A stretch of 64,000 nucleotides of DNA. Source: Mucilaginibacter empetricola (lineage in GTDB: Bacteria > Bacteroidota > Bacteroidia > Sphingobacteriales > Sphingobacteriaceae). The stretch spans positions 1 through 64,000 of the forward strand of contig NZ_JANUBZ010000019.1 in the NCBI RefSeq assembly GCF_024808665.1, given 5' to 3'. The notes beneath the pieces are model-generated. The model saw only the letters and a list, made by a program, of their open reading frames with translations, was not told where the DNA came from and made no database searches. Shown here piece by piece: positions 54,831-63,938 of this stretch. The position numbers were made by a program, and so were the translations under genes. Position 1 is the first letter of the stretch, and every line of letters starts with the position of its first letter.

Positions 54831-57337
54831 TATTGGCCGCCTATACCGCCTTGATCACCTTGTTTCTGGTCATCATTCAGGCCTTTTTTCTGTTGTTGCG
54901 GGTTACTGAAGCTTACCTTACCAAAGGTGTAGCTAAATGTTAAACCCACAGAACGGAATGGAAACTCAAATTTGCTGGTTTGTGAAAATCCCGGGCTTGT
55001 TGTGCTTGAGTTAAAGTCTTTGTATTTGCTGAAAGGCTCGATGGTATTGATGCCGATAGATGCCTTTTTATTGAAAATTTGTTTCCTTACACCGGCTCCC
55101 AGAATGCTGAATGCCGGGTTGCTTCCCTGTATGGTATATCTCGGAGAATTTTCAACCGCGAATAGTTCGGCAATGAAACCGTTATTCAGTGTTACTGATC
55201 CGCTTAAGAATGCGTTATATGATATTCTGACATCGGTTTGAGTTTGAAATTGGCTGAACTGAGGATAAACGGTTGGATCAAATGTAAATGCATTGATACT
55301 TCCCCTTATGGTTAAAATCTTGATAGGATTTATTGACCCGAAAAAGCTTGCACCAAATGAATTGTTTGTGCCGATGTTATAGTATTTGGAAAGTGTAGCA
55401 GGTGTAATATCTCCCGCAGCGCCTTCGGAAACAGGAATAATTGTTGTTATATTCTGAATCAATCCATCGTTGTGTTTATAATAAACCGAGAAATTGATCA
55501 CAGATGATTTAATAAACGTGTTATAGTTTAACTCAACTGTTTGTGATGTTTCAGGACCTAAAGTTGGGTTACCTACACTTTGAGACAATATATTGCTTTT
55601 GTTAAGAAACGGGTTTAAATATTGTAAGCTTGGCCTGGTTATGCGTTTGCTATAACTTAACTTGAGGGTTTGCGTTGAGGTAAGTGCTTTTTGCAAAGTT
55701 AAGCTCGGAATAAATGTATTATAATTTTGGCTAAATGGTGATAGAGCTTCAGATGCATTTATCGGATCACCATGAATATCAGTATTTTCAAGTCTTGCCC
55801 CAGCTAAAACGGTATAGCTTTTTGGCATGGTAACGGTCAACACACCGTATCCGGCAGATACGTTTTGGTTATAGTTATATAAATTTGAGTTAATTGGATC
55901 GAAGACCAACGTACCGGTACTATCAGGCGAAAATACATTTGATGTACTGTTTATTCTCCTGATGATTTCTTTACCACCTGCTTCCAGTTTTAAAACTTTA
56001 TTGATAGGTAATGTATAATCTAACTGTACAGTATATTCATTGTTAACGCCATCAATATTATCTTCCTGGTTTGCAAAAACAGACGAAAATATAGTTGTGT
56101 AATTCGTTACGATTGAACTGTGACTCCATTGGGTTGATAAGCTGATTTCTTCGCCTTCTTTGTGGAATTTATGGGTGTAGTCAATATTCCAGTCAAATCC
56201 ACCAAAGGAGTTATGACCAAGTGTATTTGAAGTATAGGTGTAATTATCTGCCTGTTCAAAAAAATCTTCTTTAACATTCATTGAGGTTGCATTAGTATTA
56301 AACGTACCGTCTGTTACCCTAAAGGTTGATGTTATATTATTATACTTGTTAAAGTCATATCCTACTGTAAATGATCCTAAAAAGCTGTATCGTTTAACTC
56401 GGCTCGTCCCGTAACTTGATTGCGTAGTATGAGAAGCACTATCAGGATGAAAGTCTTGGTTGAATTGTGTAATAGACGTTTGCGGCCAGGTAAAATTACC
56501 ACCAAAGTTAGCTGACAACGTTAAACGGTTTTTGGTATAGTTGATATTGGCGTTACCATTATTTTGACGTGTACCAAAACCACCACTTACTGAACCACTT
56601 AAACCCGTCATATTTGTTTGCTTGGTTACAATGTTAATAATACCGGCGGTACCTTCTGCATCATATTTGGCTGATGGGTTAGTGATAACTTCTATTGATT
56701 TGATTTGGTCGGCCGGAATAGCTTTTAATAAATCAGATAAGCTGGCTGCAGTTGCACCTGATGGCTTTCCGTTAATTAATACACGCACGTTACCATCTCC
56801 GCGAACCGATACGTTACCGTTTATATCAACCGCAACCAATGGTACTTTCTGCAGTACATCTGATGCATTACCACCCGCGGCGGTAAGGTCTTTCTCCACA
56901 TTGTAAACCAATTTATCAATGTGATTTTCAACCAAAGCCTTTTGGCCGGTAACGGTTACTTCTTTTAATGTTCTGGCACCTGGAGATACAATAACAATTC
57001 CTAAGTTTTTATCCGGTTTTGAATCTGTAGTAACAACGGGGTCAACTACCTTGGTAGGGTAACCAATAAAGGTTATAGCCAGTTTATAACTGCCTGGATG
57101 TACATTGTCCAGCTTAAAGTTTCCTTTTTCGTCGGTGACAACACCTGTAATAGGTGCTTTACCGCCGCTACGATATAAACCGACAGAGGCATAGTCCATA
57201 GGTTTTTTGGTAACAGAGTCAATCAGTGTACCTGATATTTTCCCTACTGTAGTCGATCCCCCCCCTGTGCCAAACTGGGCATTGGCCGCCGTTACGAAAC
57301 AACAAAATATTGCTATAATTATGTAAAAACGCTTCAT
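54830..57337 (-). CDS. TonB-dependent receptor-like protein with carboxypeptidase-regulatory domain
   Basis: 835 residues. Signal peptide to AANAQ (1-20), CarboxypepD_reg-like Ig domain (about 32-120; GTLIDSVTKKPMDYASVGLY, GKAPITGVVTDEKGNFKLDN), plug domain (about 128-250; VRGDGNVRVLINGKPSGATA, IKSIEVITNPSAKYDAEGTA) and a long barrel of the OMP_b-brl_3 type to about 800, then a polar tail rich in Gln/Lys/Gly (PQQQKKGLNDDQKQGDQGGI). Outer-membrane protein energised by TonB, or a related non-transport barrel; ligand unknown. A partial match of the TGTAAC motif lies just upstream (57356-57384). Confidence 0.88.
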   Translation of the reverse strand: MKRFYIIIAIFCCFVTAANAQFGTGGGSTTVGKISGTLIDSVTKKPMDYASVGLYRSGGKAPITGVVTDEKGNFKLDNVHPGSYKLAITFIGYPTKVVDPVVTTDSKPDKNLGIVIVSPGARTLKEVTVTGQKALVENHIDKLVYNVEKDLTAAGGNASDVLQKVPLVAVDINGNVSVRGDGNVRVLINGKPSGATAASLSDLLKAIPADQIKSIEVITNPSAKYDAEGTAGIINIVTKQTNMTGLSGSVSGGFGTRQNNGNANINYTKNRLTLSANFGGNFTWPQTSITQFNQDFHPDSASHTTQSSYGTSRVKRYSFLGSFTVGYDFNKYNNITSTFRVTDGTFNTNATSMNVKEDFFEQADNYTYTSNTLGHNSFGGFDWNIDYTHKFHKEGEEISLSTQWSHSSIVTNYTTIFSSVFANQEDNIDGVNNEYTVQLDYTLPINKVLKLEAGGKEIIRRINSTSNVFSPDSTGTLVFDPINSNLYNYNQNVSAGYGVLTVTMPKSYTVLAGARLENTDIHGDPINASEALSPFSQNYNTFIPSLTLQKALTSTQTLKLSYSKRITRPSLQYLNPFLNKSNILSQSVGNPTLGPETSQTVELNYNTFIKSSVINFSVYYKHNDGLIQNITTIIPVSEGAAGDITPATLSKYYNIGTNNSFGASFFGSINPIKILTIRGSINAFTFDPTVYPQFSQFQTQTDVRISYNAFLSGSVTLNNGFIAELFAVENSPRYTIQGSNPAFSILGAGVRKQIFNKKASIGINTIEPFSKYKDFNSSTTSPGFSQTSKFEFPFRSVGLTFSYTFGKVSFSNPQQQKKGLNDDQKQGDQGGIGGQ

Positions 57338-57355
57338 TTCTGGTAATTTTTCTAA

Positions 57356-57384
57356 TTGGAGGCGAAAATACTTGAAATGTTACA
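57356..57384 (-). promoter_or_regulatory. Weak match to the ECF-like motif upstream of the receptor
   Basis: Reading minus: TGTAAC (57384-57379), ATT, N14, CTCCAA (57361-57356), i.e. 4 of 6 in the -10 box, same 17-nt spacing. 19 nt before the ATG. Suggestive only. Confidence 0.25.
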
Positions 57385-57498
57385 CGCTTTACAGCTTTAT
57401 TTTTGCCATTAGTTATGTGTAATAAATTAGTTACAATGCAATGCTGCTATTATTGTGTCTTTAAGACGCTCTTATGACAAATCAGCCTGCTATTATAC

Positions 57499-60400
57499 TT
57501 ACAAAACAATATTTACGATCCTGCCTTTTACAACAATAACCTTTTTCGGTGCCTTGCCGTCAAGATATTTTTGTACATCGGCATTAGCTAAAACAGTAGT
57601 TTCGATATCTTTAAGTTCAAGACTCAGGGATATATTTAAGTTCATTTTTGTTTTGCCATTGATAGAAATAGGATAAGCAAACTCATCCTCAACCAAGTAA
57701 GCTGCATTGAATTTTGGATAAGGCGCATATGATAAAGTGCCGGCCTCATTGCTCAGCAATACCCAAAGCTCTTCGCAAATATGTGGCGCATAAGGCGATA
57801 GGATAATTACCATATTCTGCAAAATACTACGCTTGTTACATTTTAAATCGGTAAGCTCATTTACCGCTATCATAAAGCTGGATACAGAGGTATTGAACGA
57901 GAAGCGCTCGACATCTTCCTCAACCTTGCGAATAATTTTATGTAATGATTTTAACTCGGCTTTAGTTGGCTCATCGTTAGCTACTGTAAACTCCCAGGCA
58001 TCGTTATGGAATAATCGCCAGAATTTACGTAGAAACTTAAATACGCCCTCAATGCCATTGGTATTCCACGGTTTGCTTTGCTCCAGCGGACCTAAAAACA
58101 TTTCGTACATGCGTAATGTATCGGCACCGTAACGCTCAATCAAATCATCGGGATTAACCACGTTGAATTTTGACTTCGACATCTTTTCAACCTCAACGCC
58201 GCAGATATATTTGCCGCCTTCTAAAATAAACTCAGCATTGGCATACTCTTCGCGCCATTTTTTGAATTTATCAATGTTCAATACATCGTTCTCTACAATA
58301 TTCACATCCACATGCAATGGTGATGTTTTGTATTGCTTGCTTAGTCCGTAAGATACAAAGGTGTTGGTACCACGCCCCATGTCATCAATCAGCCTGTAAA
58401 CAAAGTTACTACGACCCTGAATCATGCCCTGGTTAATGAGTTTTTTAAACGGTTCTTCTTCAACCACAAGGTTCAAGTCTTTCATAAACTTGTTCCAGAA
58501 ACGGCTGTACAGCAAATGCCCGGTAGCATGCTCACTACCGCCAATATAAAGGTCAACATCTTTCCAGTAAGCTATGGCTTCTTTTGATGCAAATTCACTA
58601 TCGTTATTGGCATCCATGTAACGGTACCAATACCAGCTGCTACCGGCCCAGCCCGGCATGGTGCTGAGTTCGTATTCAAACGGATCAGCCCCCTCTAAAT
58701 CTCCCCCTGTAGGGGAGACTTTAGCTTCGCTATCGGTATCGCCTGATAGTAAGGTTTTATCTCTGTCTGTTAGCGTATCTAGCTTCTGTTTTATCTTTTC
58801 AACAATACTAGTTGGGTTTGCTAAAACTTCATCATTTGTAAATCTGATTACTGAGAATCCAAAATGATTTAATACTTCAGTTCTGGCATCATCAGCTTCT
58901 TTATTTAATTTATGATGATGTCCATCTAACTCAATTACTAATCCTTTTTGCAGTGAAACAAAATCGGCTATAAATTGACCTATTGAATGCTGTCTTCTGA
59001 TTTTATGCCCGGATTGATTGTTTCTCAACAATTGCCAAAGAATATTTTCAACTTCAGTAGGTTGATTTCGATGAGCCTGGCTAAACTCTTTTAATTGTTC
59101 GTAATAAACAGGATCTGCTGTTTCCCGATAATTACCAGCTTGCTCAGAAAGCCCCCCCTTCCGGGGAGGGTTTGGGTGGGGCTTATACTTCCATCCTTCT
59201 GCCCGTGCCAAAGGTGGCTCACCGCTTTCGGTTGGCAAGTATTTGTCTACTTCTGGTAATACTAGTGGCAAATGATCTTCTTCAATTAAATAAGGTAATT
59301 CATCCTTAAAGTAAACCGGTACCGGCTCGCCCCAGTAACGCTGGCGACCAAATATGGCATCCCTCATCCTGAAGTTAACTTTTGCCTTGCCTGCGCCAAT
59401 GGTTTCCAGCTTGGCTACTACGGCCGCGGTGGCTTCTTTGTAGGTTAAGCCATTAATAAAGTCGGAGTTAATGTATTTACCTTCCTTGGTTGGGTCGGCC
59501 TCGGTATCAATTTTTTGTATGTCGATGATAGGTACTATCGGCAAGTTAAAGTGCTTTGCAAACAGGTAATCGCGTTGATCGCCCGATGGTACGGCCATTA
59601 CGGCACCGGTTCCATATCCTGCCAAAACATAATCAGCAATCCAGATCTGTATCTTTTCGCCGTTAAGCGGATTGAGTACATAGCTGCCCGTGAAAGCGCC
59701 CGATACCGTCTTTGCATCAGCCATACGCTCCAGCTCTGATTTCTTTTTTGTTTTGGTGATGTAGGCTTCAATGTCGGCCTTTTGAGCCGGTGTGGTTAAG
59801 GCCTCAACCAGCTCATGCTCTGGTGCTATCACCAAAAAAGTAACGCCGAAGATGGTATCAACACGGGTGGTGAAAACTTCGATAGCCTCACCCCGGCCCT
59901 CTCCAAAGGAGAGGGAGTTAGCCCAACTTTGTTCTGAAGTCCTCTCCTTTGGAGAGGATTTAGGTGAGGCTTCAATAGGAAACTTCACACTTGCACCTAC
60001 GCTTTTGCCTATCCAGTTGCGTTGCATTTCTTTTAAAGGCTCGGGCCAGTCGATGGTGTCCAGCCCTTGCAATAATCTGTCGGCATAGGCGGTAATGCGC
60101 ATGCTCCACTGCATCATTTTCTTTTGCTCAACAGGGTAGCCGCCACGCTCACTAAAGCCGTCTTTCACTTCATCATTAGCCAATACGGTACCTAAAGCAG
60201 GGCACCAGTTTACTGTACTTTCGCGCAGGTAGGTAAGGCGGTATTTTAATAATTCAGATTGCTGCTCCTGATTGCTCATGGCTTTCCATTGGGCGGCAGT
60301 AAAGCTTAGTATTTCTTCGTCGCAAACAGCATTAATGCCGGCTGATCCATTTTGTTCAAAGTGACTAACCAGTTGGGCAATGCTTTGGGCCTTATCAGCA

Positions 60401-60849
60401 TCTTTATTGTACCAGCTGTTAAACAACTGCATAAATATCCACTGTGTCCATTTATAATAATTGGGCGAGCTGGTGCGTACCTCTCTACTCCAATCAAACG
60501 AAAAGCCAATTTGGTCCAGCTGACGACGGTAAGTAGCAATATTAGCCTCAGTAGTAATAGCAGGGTGCTGCCCGGTTTGTATGGCGTATTGCTCGGCAGG
60601 TAGGCCAAAGCTATCATAACCCATAGGGTGCAGCACGTTGAACCCTTTTAAACGTTTGTAACGCGCAAAAATATCAGAAGCAATATAGCCCAGCGGATGG
60701 CCCACATGCAAGCCCGCACCTGATGGGTAAGGGAACATATCGAGCACATAATACTTGGGTTTGGTAGTTTTATCTTCGGCTTTAAACGTCTGATGATCGG
60801 CCCAAAATTGCTGCCATTTTTTCTCTATATCTTTAAACTGATAGTCCAT
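57499..60849 (-). CDS. leuS: Leucyl-tRNA synthetase carrying two in-frame inserted elements
   Basis: 1116 residues; without two insertions it would be about 923, a usual length for this phylum. Charges tRNA-Leu. HIGH-type motif [15 protein letters not shown] (41-55), CP1 editing domain (about 280-500; editing-site Thr/Asp in [28 protein letters not shown]), [16 protein letters not shown] (731-746), KMSKS (889-893), anticodon-binding domain and C-terminal domain to 1116. Insertion 1 (about 294-321) and insertion 2 (about 557-721) interrupt surface linkers of the editing domain edge and the segment before MPGWAGSS. Insertion 2 is a DUF559-type nuclease domain. The catalytic motifs are all intact, so the enzyme is presumably active and the element tolerated. 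649-bp divergent region upstream. Confidence 0.95.
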   Translation of the reverse strand: MDYQFKDIEKKWQQFWADHQTFKAEDKTTKPKYYVLDMFPYPSGAGLHVGHPLGYIASDIFARYKRLKGFNVLHPMGYDSFGLPAEQYAIQTGQHPAITTEANIATYRRQLDQIGFSFDWSREVRTSSPNYYKWTQWIFMQLFNSWYNKDADKAQSIAQLVSHFEQNGSAGINAVCDEEILSFTAAQWKAMSNQEQQSELLKYRLTYLRESTVNWCPALGTVLANDEVKDGFSERGGYPVEQKKMMQWSMRITAYADRLLQGLDTIDWPEPLKEMQRNWIGKSVGASVKFPIEASPKSSPKERTSEQSWANSLSFGEGRGEAIEVFTTRVDTIFGVTFLVIAPEHELVEALTTPAQKADIEAYITKTKKKSELERMADAKTVSGAFTGSYVLNPLNGEKIQIWIADYVLAGYGTGAVMAVPSGDQRDYLFAKHFNLPIVPIIDIQKIDTEADPTKEGKYINSDFINGLTYKEATAAVVAKLETIGAGKAKVNFRMRDAIFGRQRYWGEPVPVYFKDELPYLIEEDHLPLVLPEVDKYLPTESGEPPLARAEGWKYKPHPNPPRKGGLSEQAGNYRETADPVYYEQLKEFSQAHRNQPTEVENILWQLLRNNQSGHKIRRQHSIGQFIADFVSLQKGLVIELDGHHHKLNKEADDARTEVLNHFGFSVIRFTNDEVLANPTSIVEKIKQKLDTLTDRDKTLLSGDTDSEAKVSPTGGDLEGADPFEYELSTMPGWAGSSWYWYRYMDANNDSEFASKEAIAYWKDVDLYIGGSEHATGHLLYSRFWNKFMKDLNLVVEEEPFKKLINQGMIQGRSNFVYRLIDDMGRGTNTFVSYGLSKQYKTSPLHVDVNIVENDVLNIDKFKKWREEYANAEFILEGGKYICGVEVEKMSKSKFNVVNPDDLIERYGADTLRMYEMFLGPLEQSKPWNTNGIEGVFKFLRKFWRLFHNDAWEFTVANDEPTKAELKSLHKIIRKVEEDVERFSFNTSVSSFMIAVNELTDLKCNKRSILQNMVIILSPYAPHICEELWVLLSNEAGTLSYAPYPKFNAAYLVEDEFAYPISINGKTKMNLNISLSLELKDIETTVLANADVQKYLDGKAPKKVIVVKGRIVNIVL
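58688..59182 (-). mobile_element. 495-bp palindrome-ended element encoding a DUF559 nuclease domain, inside leuS
   Basis: Exactly 495 bp (165 codons). Ends GCCCC...GGGGC; the two 35-bp ends match as imperfect inverted repeats at 25 of 35 positions without gaps (hand alignment), mostly transitions, and each contains an inner hairpin. Encodes, in leuS frame, a DUF559/Vsr-like PD-(D/E)xK domain: Glu599 ([12 protein letters not shown]), [16 protein letters not shown] with Asp629, and [11 protein letters not shown] with Glu640/Asp642. No Met in the segment, so the nuclease can only be made as part of LeuRS unless a non-ATG start is used. No target duplication was recognised. Confidence 0.8.
59885..59970. 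mobile_element. 86-bp MITE-like relative of the nuclease element, inside leuS
   Basis: Ends GCCTCACC...GGTGAGGC and two inner hairpins CCCTCTCCAAAGGAGAGGG / CCTCTCCTTTGGAGAGG. Its 59970 end, read minus, GCCTCACCTAAATCCTCTCC, matches the 59182 end of the 495-bp element GCCCCACCCAAACCCTCCCC at 16 of 20 positions (all differences C/T). Homology continues inward (GGACTTCAGAACAAAGTTGG versus GGGCTTTCTGAGCAAGCTGG). Adds about 28 residues ([28 protein letters not shown]) to LeuRS. Confidence 0.78.
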
Positions 60850-60938
60850 TGCTTAATTTACAGGTTATAGCTGGCGAAATTAACAAAATCTCTATTAGGT
60901 TGGTAGTTTTTTGTTCCTTGTTATTTGGTCGTTGGGGA

Positions 60939-61070
60939 GTTGATGGTTCATGGTTCATAGTTCATGGTAGGAGGGTTCATAGTTCATGGCAGAGGAGACG
61001 GATAGTTTTGTGGGTGTGTATTTAACTATCCCCATCAACTATGATCCACGAACCATCAACTATGAACTAA
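60939..61070. repeat. GTTGATGGTTCATGG inverted repeat region
   Basis: GTTGATGGTTCATGG (60939-60953) and CCACGAACCATCAAC (61046-61060) pair at 14 of 15 positions; extra copies of GGTTCATAGTTCATGG between. Same wording as 19691-19781. Confidence 0.65.
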
Positions 61071-61218
61071 AAAACTACAACCATCTTGGCGGGGTTATTG
61101 AATCTTATACTTTATAACAATGCGATGAATTGTTTGTCCCTTTACCCAATTGATATAGCTATCTACCCCAATAATAGCTATAAACTATTGATTAATAATT
61201 GATTAATTAAAAAGAAAC

Positions 61219-61252
61219 AAAGCCTGCTGATGAGATTACAGTAGGCTTTTTT
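61219..61252 (+). terminator. Intrinsic terminator without an annotated upstream gene
   Basis: AAAGCCTGCTG / ATGAGATTA / CAGTAGGCTTTT with one G-T pair, followed by TT. Its T-run lies on the plus strand. Confidence 0.65.
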
Positions 61253-61504
61253 ATTCAAAAATGGGGAATTGTTTTCCCGTATTTTAACTTTTAACCAATA
61301 ATTTCCACAGTATTGGTTAAAAGTTAATTTCGCTGCATTTCGCCACGTCAAAACTCTGTGAGAAAAAGCAAACAAAGTTTATGAGGTTTCGTATAAATGC
61401 CAAGTGACGAATATTATTTTTTAACTTATAAGTATTATTGTACGCATTTATTTTTAACAAAAAACCTTTTATCTTCATCTTAATAACAGAACAAAAACCT
61501 CATC

Positions 61505-62278
61505 ATGAAAATTAAATTTAAAAGTCTATTAGTGCTGGCCGCAGGTTTGGCATTTATTACAGCTTGTAAAAAGTCAGCATCTACTACCGGCGATCCGCAG
61601 CTTACACCGGCACAGGTAAGCAGTCAGGTTGCGCTGAACTTAAATGCATCATTATTTGGCAGCCTTGGTGCTGTAAATGCCGGAGATGGTATTAATGGAG
61701 CTCAATCTTACGCTGTACACACCAAAGGAAAAACCATTAACGACCTTGGCAGCATCGGTTGTGGTTTAACAGCAGATACAACAGTAAACACTACCTTAAC
61801 GCTGGGCACAGATTCAACCCTTACGATATCCGAAACGCTTAATTTCGCTTTCGTTTGTACAAACAGCGTATTTTCCGGCTATAATACTAACGACAACGTA
61901 AGCATTGCGTATTCAGGTCCTAACCTTACGCTTGCTTACAAAGTAGCAGAAAATCTTTCTGTTGGCGTTGTTGACATCACTAACCCTAATAGCAATACTG
62001 CTATTAAAGGTACATTGGGTTCAAATGAAAGCTACCAATTTAAAACAGGTACCAAAAGAAGCGGTACCCAAGTATTTACTTACACCATCACATCGCTATT
62101 AGTTGATGCATCAGGTAATATTGTGAGTGGAGCAGCAACTTTCACTTCATCAGGTAGTGGCCCGCGTGGCGTTTGGAATGTGCAGGGATCTATCACTTTC
62201 TTGGGCGGCAGCAAAGCAACTATAGCCATCAGCGGTAAAGTTTACAATGTCGACCTTAACACAGGTATAACCAGCTAA
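61505..62278 (+). CDS. Lipoprotein of unknown function
   Basis: 257 residues. Signal and lipobox LVLAAGLAFITACKKS. After a Ser/Thr/Pro-rich spacer the sequence is beta-rich with many Thr, Ser, Asn and Gly residues (TVNTTLTLGTDSTLTISETL, GLTADTT). No recognised family. Surface or periplasmic. Followed by a strong terminator, so monocistronic. Confidence 0.75.
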   Translation: MKIKFKSLLVLAAGLAFITACKKSASTTGDPQLTPAQVSSQVALNLNASLFGSLGAVNAGDGINGAQSYAVHTKGKTINDLGSIGCGLTADTTVNTTLTLGTDSTLTISETLNFAFVCTNSVFSGYNTNDNVSIAYSGPNLTLAYKVAENLSVGVVDITNPNSNTAIKGTLGSNESYQFKTGTKRSGTQVFTYTITSLLVDASGNIVSGAATFTSSGSGPRGVWNVQGSITFLGGSKATIAISGKVYNVDLNTGITS

Positions 62279-62301
62279 AGAGTATAAAAACATCTTACCT
62301 T

Positions 62302-62342
62302 AAAAAGAGACCTTTTCTGCAATACAGAAAAGGTCTCTTTTT
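62302..62342 (+). terminator. Strong intrinsic terminator
   Basis: AAAAAGAGACCTTTTCTG / CAATA / CAGAAAAGGTCTCTTTTT: 18-bp perfect stem, 5-nt loop, T-run. 24 bp after the lipoprotein stop. Confidence 0.92.
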
Positions 62343-62357
62343 TTGAGCCAAGAAGCA

Positions 62358-62466
62358 AGAGCCAAGAATCAGGAAAGCGTTGAGAGCTAGGAAGCTAGAG
62401 TTAAGAATCAAGAATCTTGCCTCTTGCTTCTCGAATCTTGAATTTTCCAACCTGATTCTTGGCTCT
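62358..62466. repeat. Inverted repeat AGAGCCAAGAATCAGG
   Basis: AGAGCCAAGAATCAGG (62358-62373) and its exact reverse complement (62451-62466), with degenerate inner copies (GAATCAAGAATCTTGCCTCT). Just upstream of the symporter gene. Confidence 0.75.
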
Positions 62467-62531
62467 AGCTTCTTGATTCTCAAATCTTGCCTCTTAATTC
62501 TCCTCAAAAAAATAAATACGTATACTTGTTT

Positions 62532-63779
62532 ATGTTTAAACGTTTACTTTATAGCCTCAACTTTCAGGTAATTGTAGGTATTTTGCTGGGTGTGGTGGTT
62601 GGCTTTTTCTTTAAGTCGTTTGGGCCAACGGCAAAGCTCATTAGTCAAACTTTTATCAGCTTAATAACCATGCTGATACCCTTTATCATATTTTTAACCA
62701 TAGTGCTGGGTATTGCCGGTATGAGCGATATGAAAAAGGTAGGCAGAGTAGGTGGCAAGGCGTTGTTGTATTTCGAGATAGTGTCAACCTTTGCTTTAAT
62801 AATAGGCGTAATAGTTGCCAATATATTAAAACCAGGCGATGGTTTTGAAACCGAAATAGCTGCCGATCATGCTAAGCTGGCTGTTTACCAAAAAGCCGCT
62901 GCCGAAATGCATTGGGTTGATTTTATAGTGCACATTGTACCCAACAACGTTTTTGAGGCTTTTGTTAAAAATGATATTTTACAGATCCTGTTTTTTGCCA
63001 TCCTATTTGGCTTTGGCCTTAGCCGTATGGGCGAAGCCGGACAAAGCGTAATCAGCCTGTTTGATAAACTGTCAAAAGTGTTCTTTAATATTATGCGCAT
63101 AGTGATGAAGGTGGCTCCAATAGGCGCATTTGGCGGCATGGCCTACACCATTAGCACTTATGGCATAAAAACGCTGCAACCGCTGGCCTTGCTGATGGGG
63201 TCGGTGTACCTTACTTCTATCTGCTTTATTTTTATTGTGTTGAATATTATTTGCAGGCTGTACAAATTCAGTTTATGGCAATATCTTAAATACATCAGGA
63301 ATGAGATCCTTATCGTTTTCGGCACCTCATCGTCCGAATCTGTTTTACCACTGATGATGGAGAAGATGGAGAAGTTTGGCTGCTCCAAATCGGTAGTGGG
63401 ACTGGTTATACCGGCAGGATATTCGTTTAATTTAGATGGTACGACGATTTATCTTTCGATGTCGGTTATATTTTTGGCGCAGGTGTTTCATATCCCGCTT
63501 ACGCTGATGCAGCAGATCACCATTATCGGCATATTAATGATCACCTCAAAAGGCGCAGCAGGGGTAACGGGCAGTGGTTTTATCATCCTTACCTCAACAC
63601 TGGCAGCCGTTAAAATTATCCCGGCCGAAGGCGTGGCGATTTTATTAGGGGTAGATAGGTTTATGTCAGAAGCACGGGCTATTACCAATATGATAGGCAA
63701 CGGAATAGCCACCATCGTTATAGCAAAAAGCGAAGGGGAGTTTCATCCAACGGTGCTTTTGGATAATGGGGAAGTGTAG
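62532..63779 (+). CDS. Dicarboxylate/amino acid:cation symporter (DAACS, GltP-like)
   Basis: 415 residues from ATG 62532 (MFKRLLYSLNF); the open frame back to 62487 reads into the repeat and is unlikely. Multi-pass inner-membrane carrier with re-entrant loop 1 (FGTSSSESVLPLMMEKMEKF), NLDGTTIYLSMSVIFLAQVF (NxxGTxxY motif, TM7), re-entrant loop 2 (GAAGVTGSGFIILTSTLAAV) and RFMSEARAITNMIGNGIATI (substrate-coordinating Asn/Arg-like TM8). Imports C4-dicarboxylates, glutamate or aspartate with H+ or Na+. Confidence 0.93.
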   Translation: MFKRLLYSLNFQVIVGILLGVVVGFFFKSFGPTAKLISQTFISLITMLIPFIIFLTIVLGIAGMSDMKKVGRVGGKALLYFEIVSTFALIIGVIVANILKPGDGFETEIAADHAKLAVYQKAAAEMHWVDFIVHIVPNNVFEAFVKNDILQILFFAILFGFGLSRMGEAGQSVISLFDKLSKVFFNIMRIVMKVAPIGAFGGMAYTISTYGIKTLQPLALLMGSVYLTSICFIFIVLNIICRLYKFSLWQYLKYIRNEILIVFGTSSSESVLPLMMEKMEKFGCSKSVVGLVIPAGYSFNLDGTTIYLSMSVIFLAQVFHIPLTLMQQITIIGILMITSKGAAGVTGSGFIILTSTLAAVKIIPAEGVAILLGVDRFMSEARAITNMIGNGIATIVIAKSEGEFHPTVLLDNGEV

Positions 63780-63813
63780 CGCAGAGGTAACTCACTATTT
63801 ATCTCATCCTTCA

Positions 63814-63938
63814 CGTCATTGCGAGGTACGAAGCAATCTATAAGCTATGCAGATCAAGGAGACGAAATTTTGTTCAGAGACGTAATGCCGTGCTGTTGAT
63901 TGTCCTATGTAGAGGTTGCTTTGTACCTCGCAATGACG
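63814..63938. repeat. GTCATTGCGAGG palindromic element
   Basis: Ends CGTCATTGCGAGGTACGAAGCAA (63814-63836, one mismatch to the reverse complement of 63916-63938), about 80-bp core. Partial relative at 50115-50200. Followed by 60 bp to the window end with nothing recognised. Confidence 0.8.

Larger units (their letters stand above)
60850..61504. other. 655-bp intergenic region with repeats and an orphan terminator
   Basis: No gene supported. Holds the GGTTCATAGTT repeat region (60939-61070), an intrinsic terminator (61219-61252) with no annotated gene before it on the plus strand, and AT-rich sequence ahead of the lipoprotein gene. Confidence 0.6.

Noticed and set aside
58688..59182. Assembly artefact or frameshift in leuS.
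   Set aside because: The frame is intact through the insert and both flanks; the length is an exact multiple of three and the ends are structured.
61178..61375. 65-codon minus-strand ORF in the leuS/lipoprotein gap.
   Set aside because: It runs across the terminator, has no family look and no promoter.
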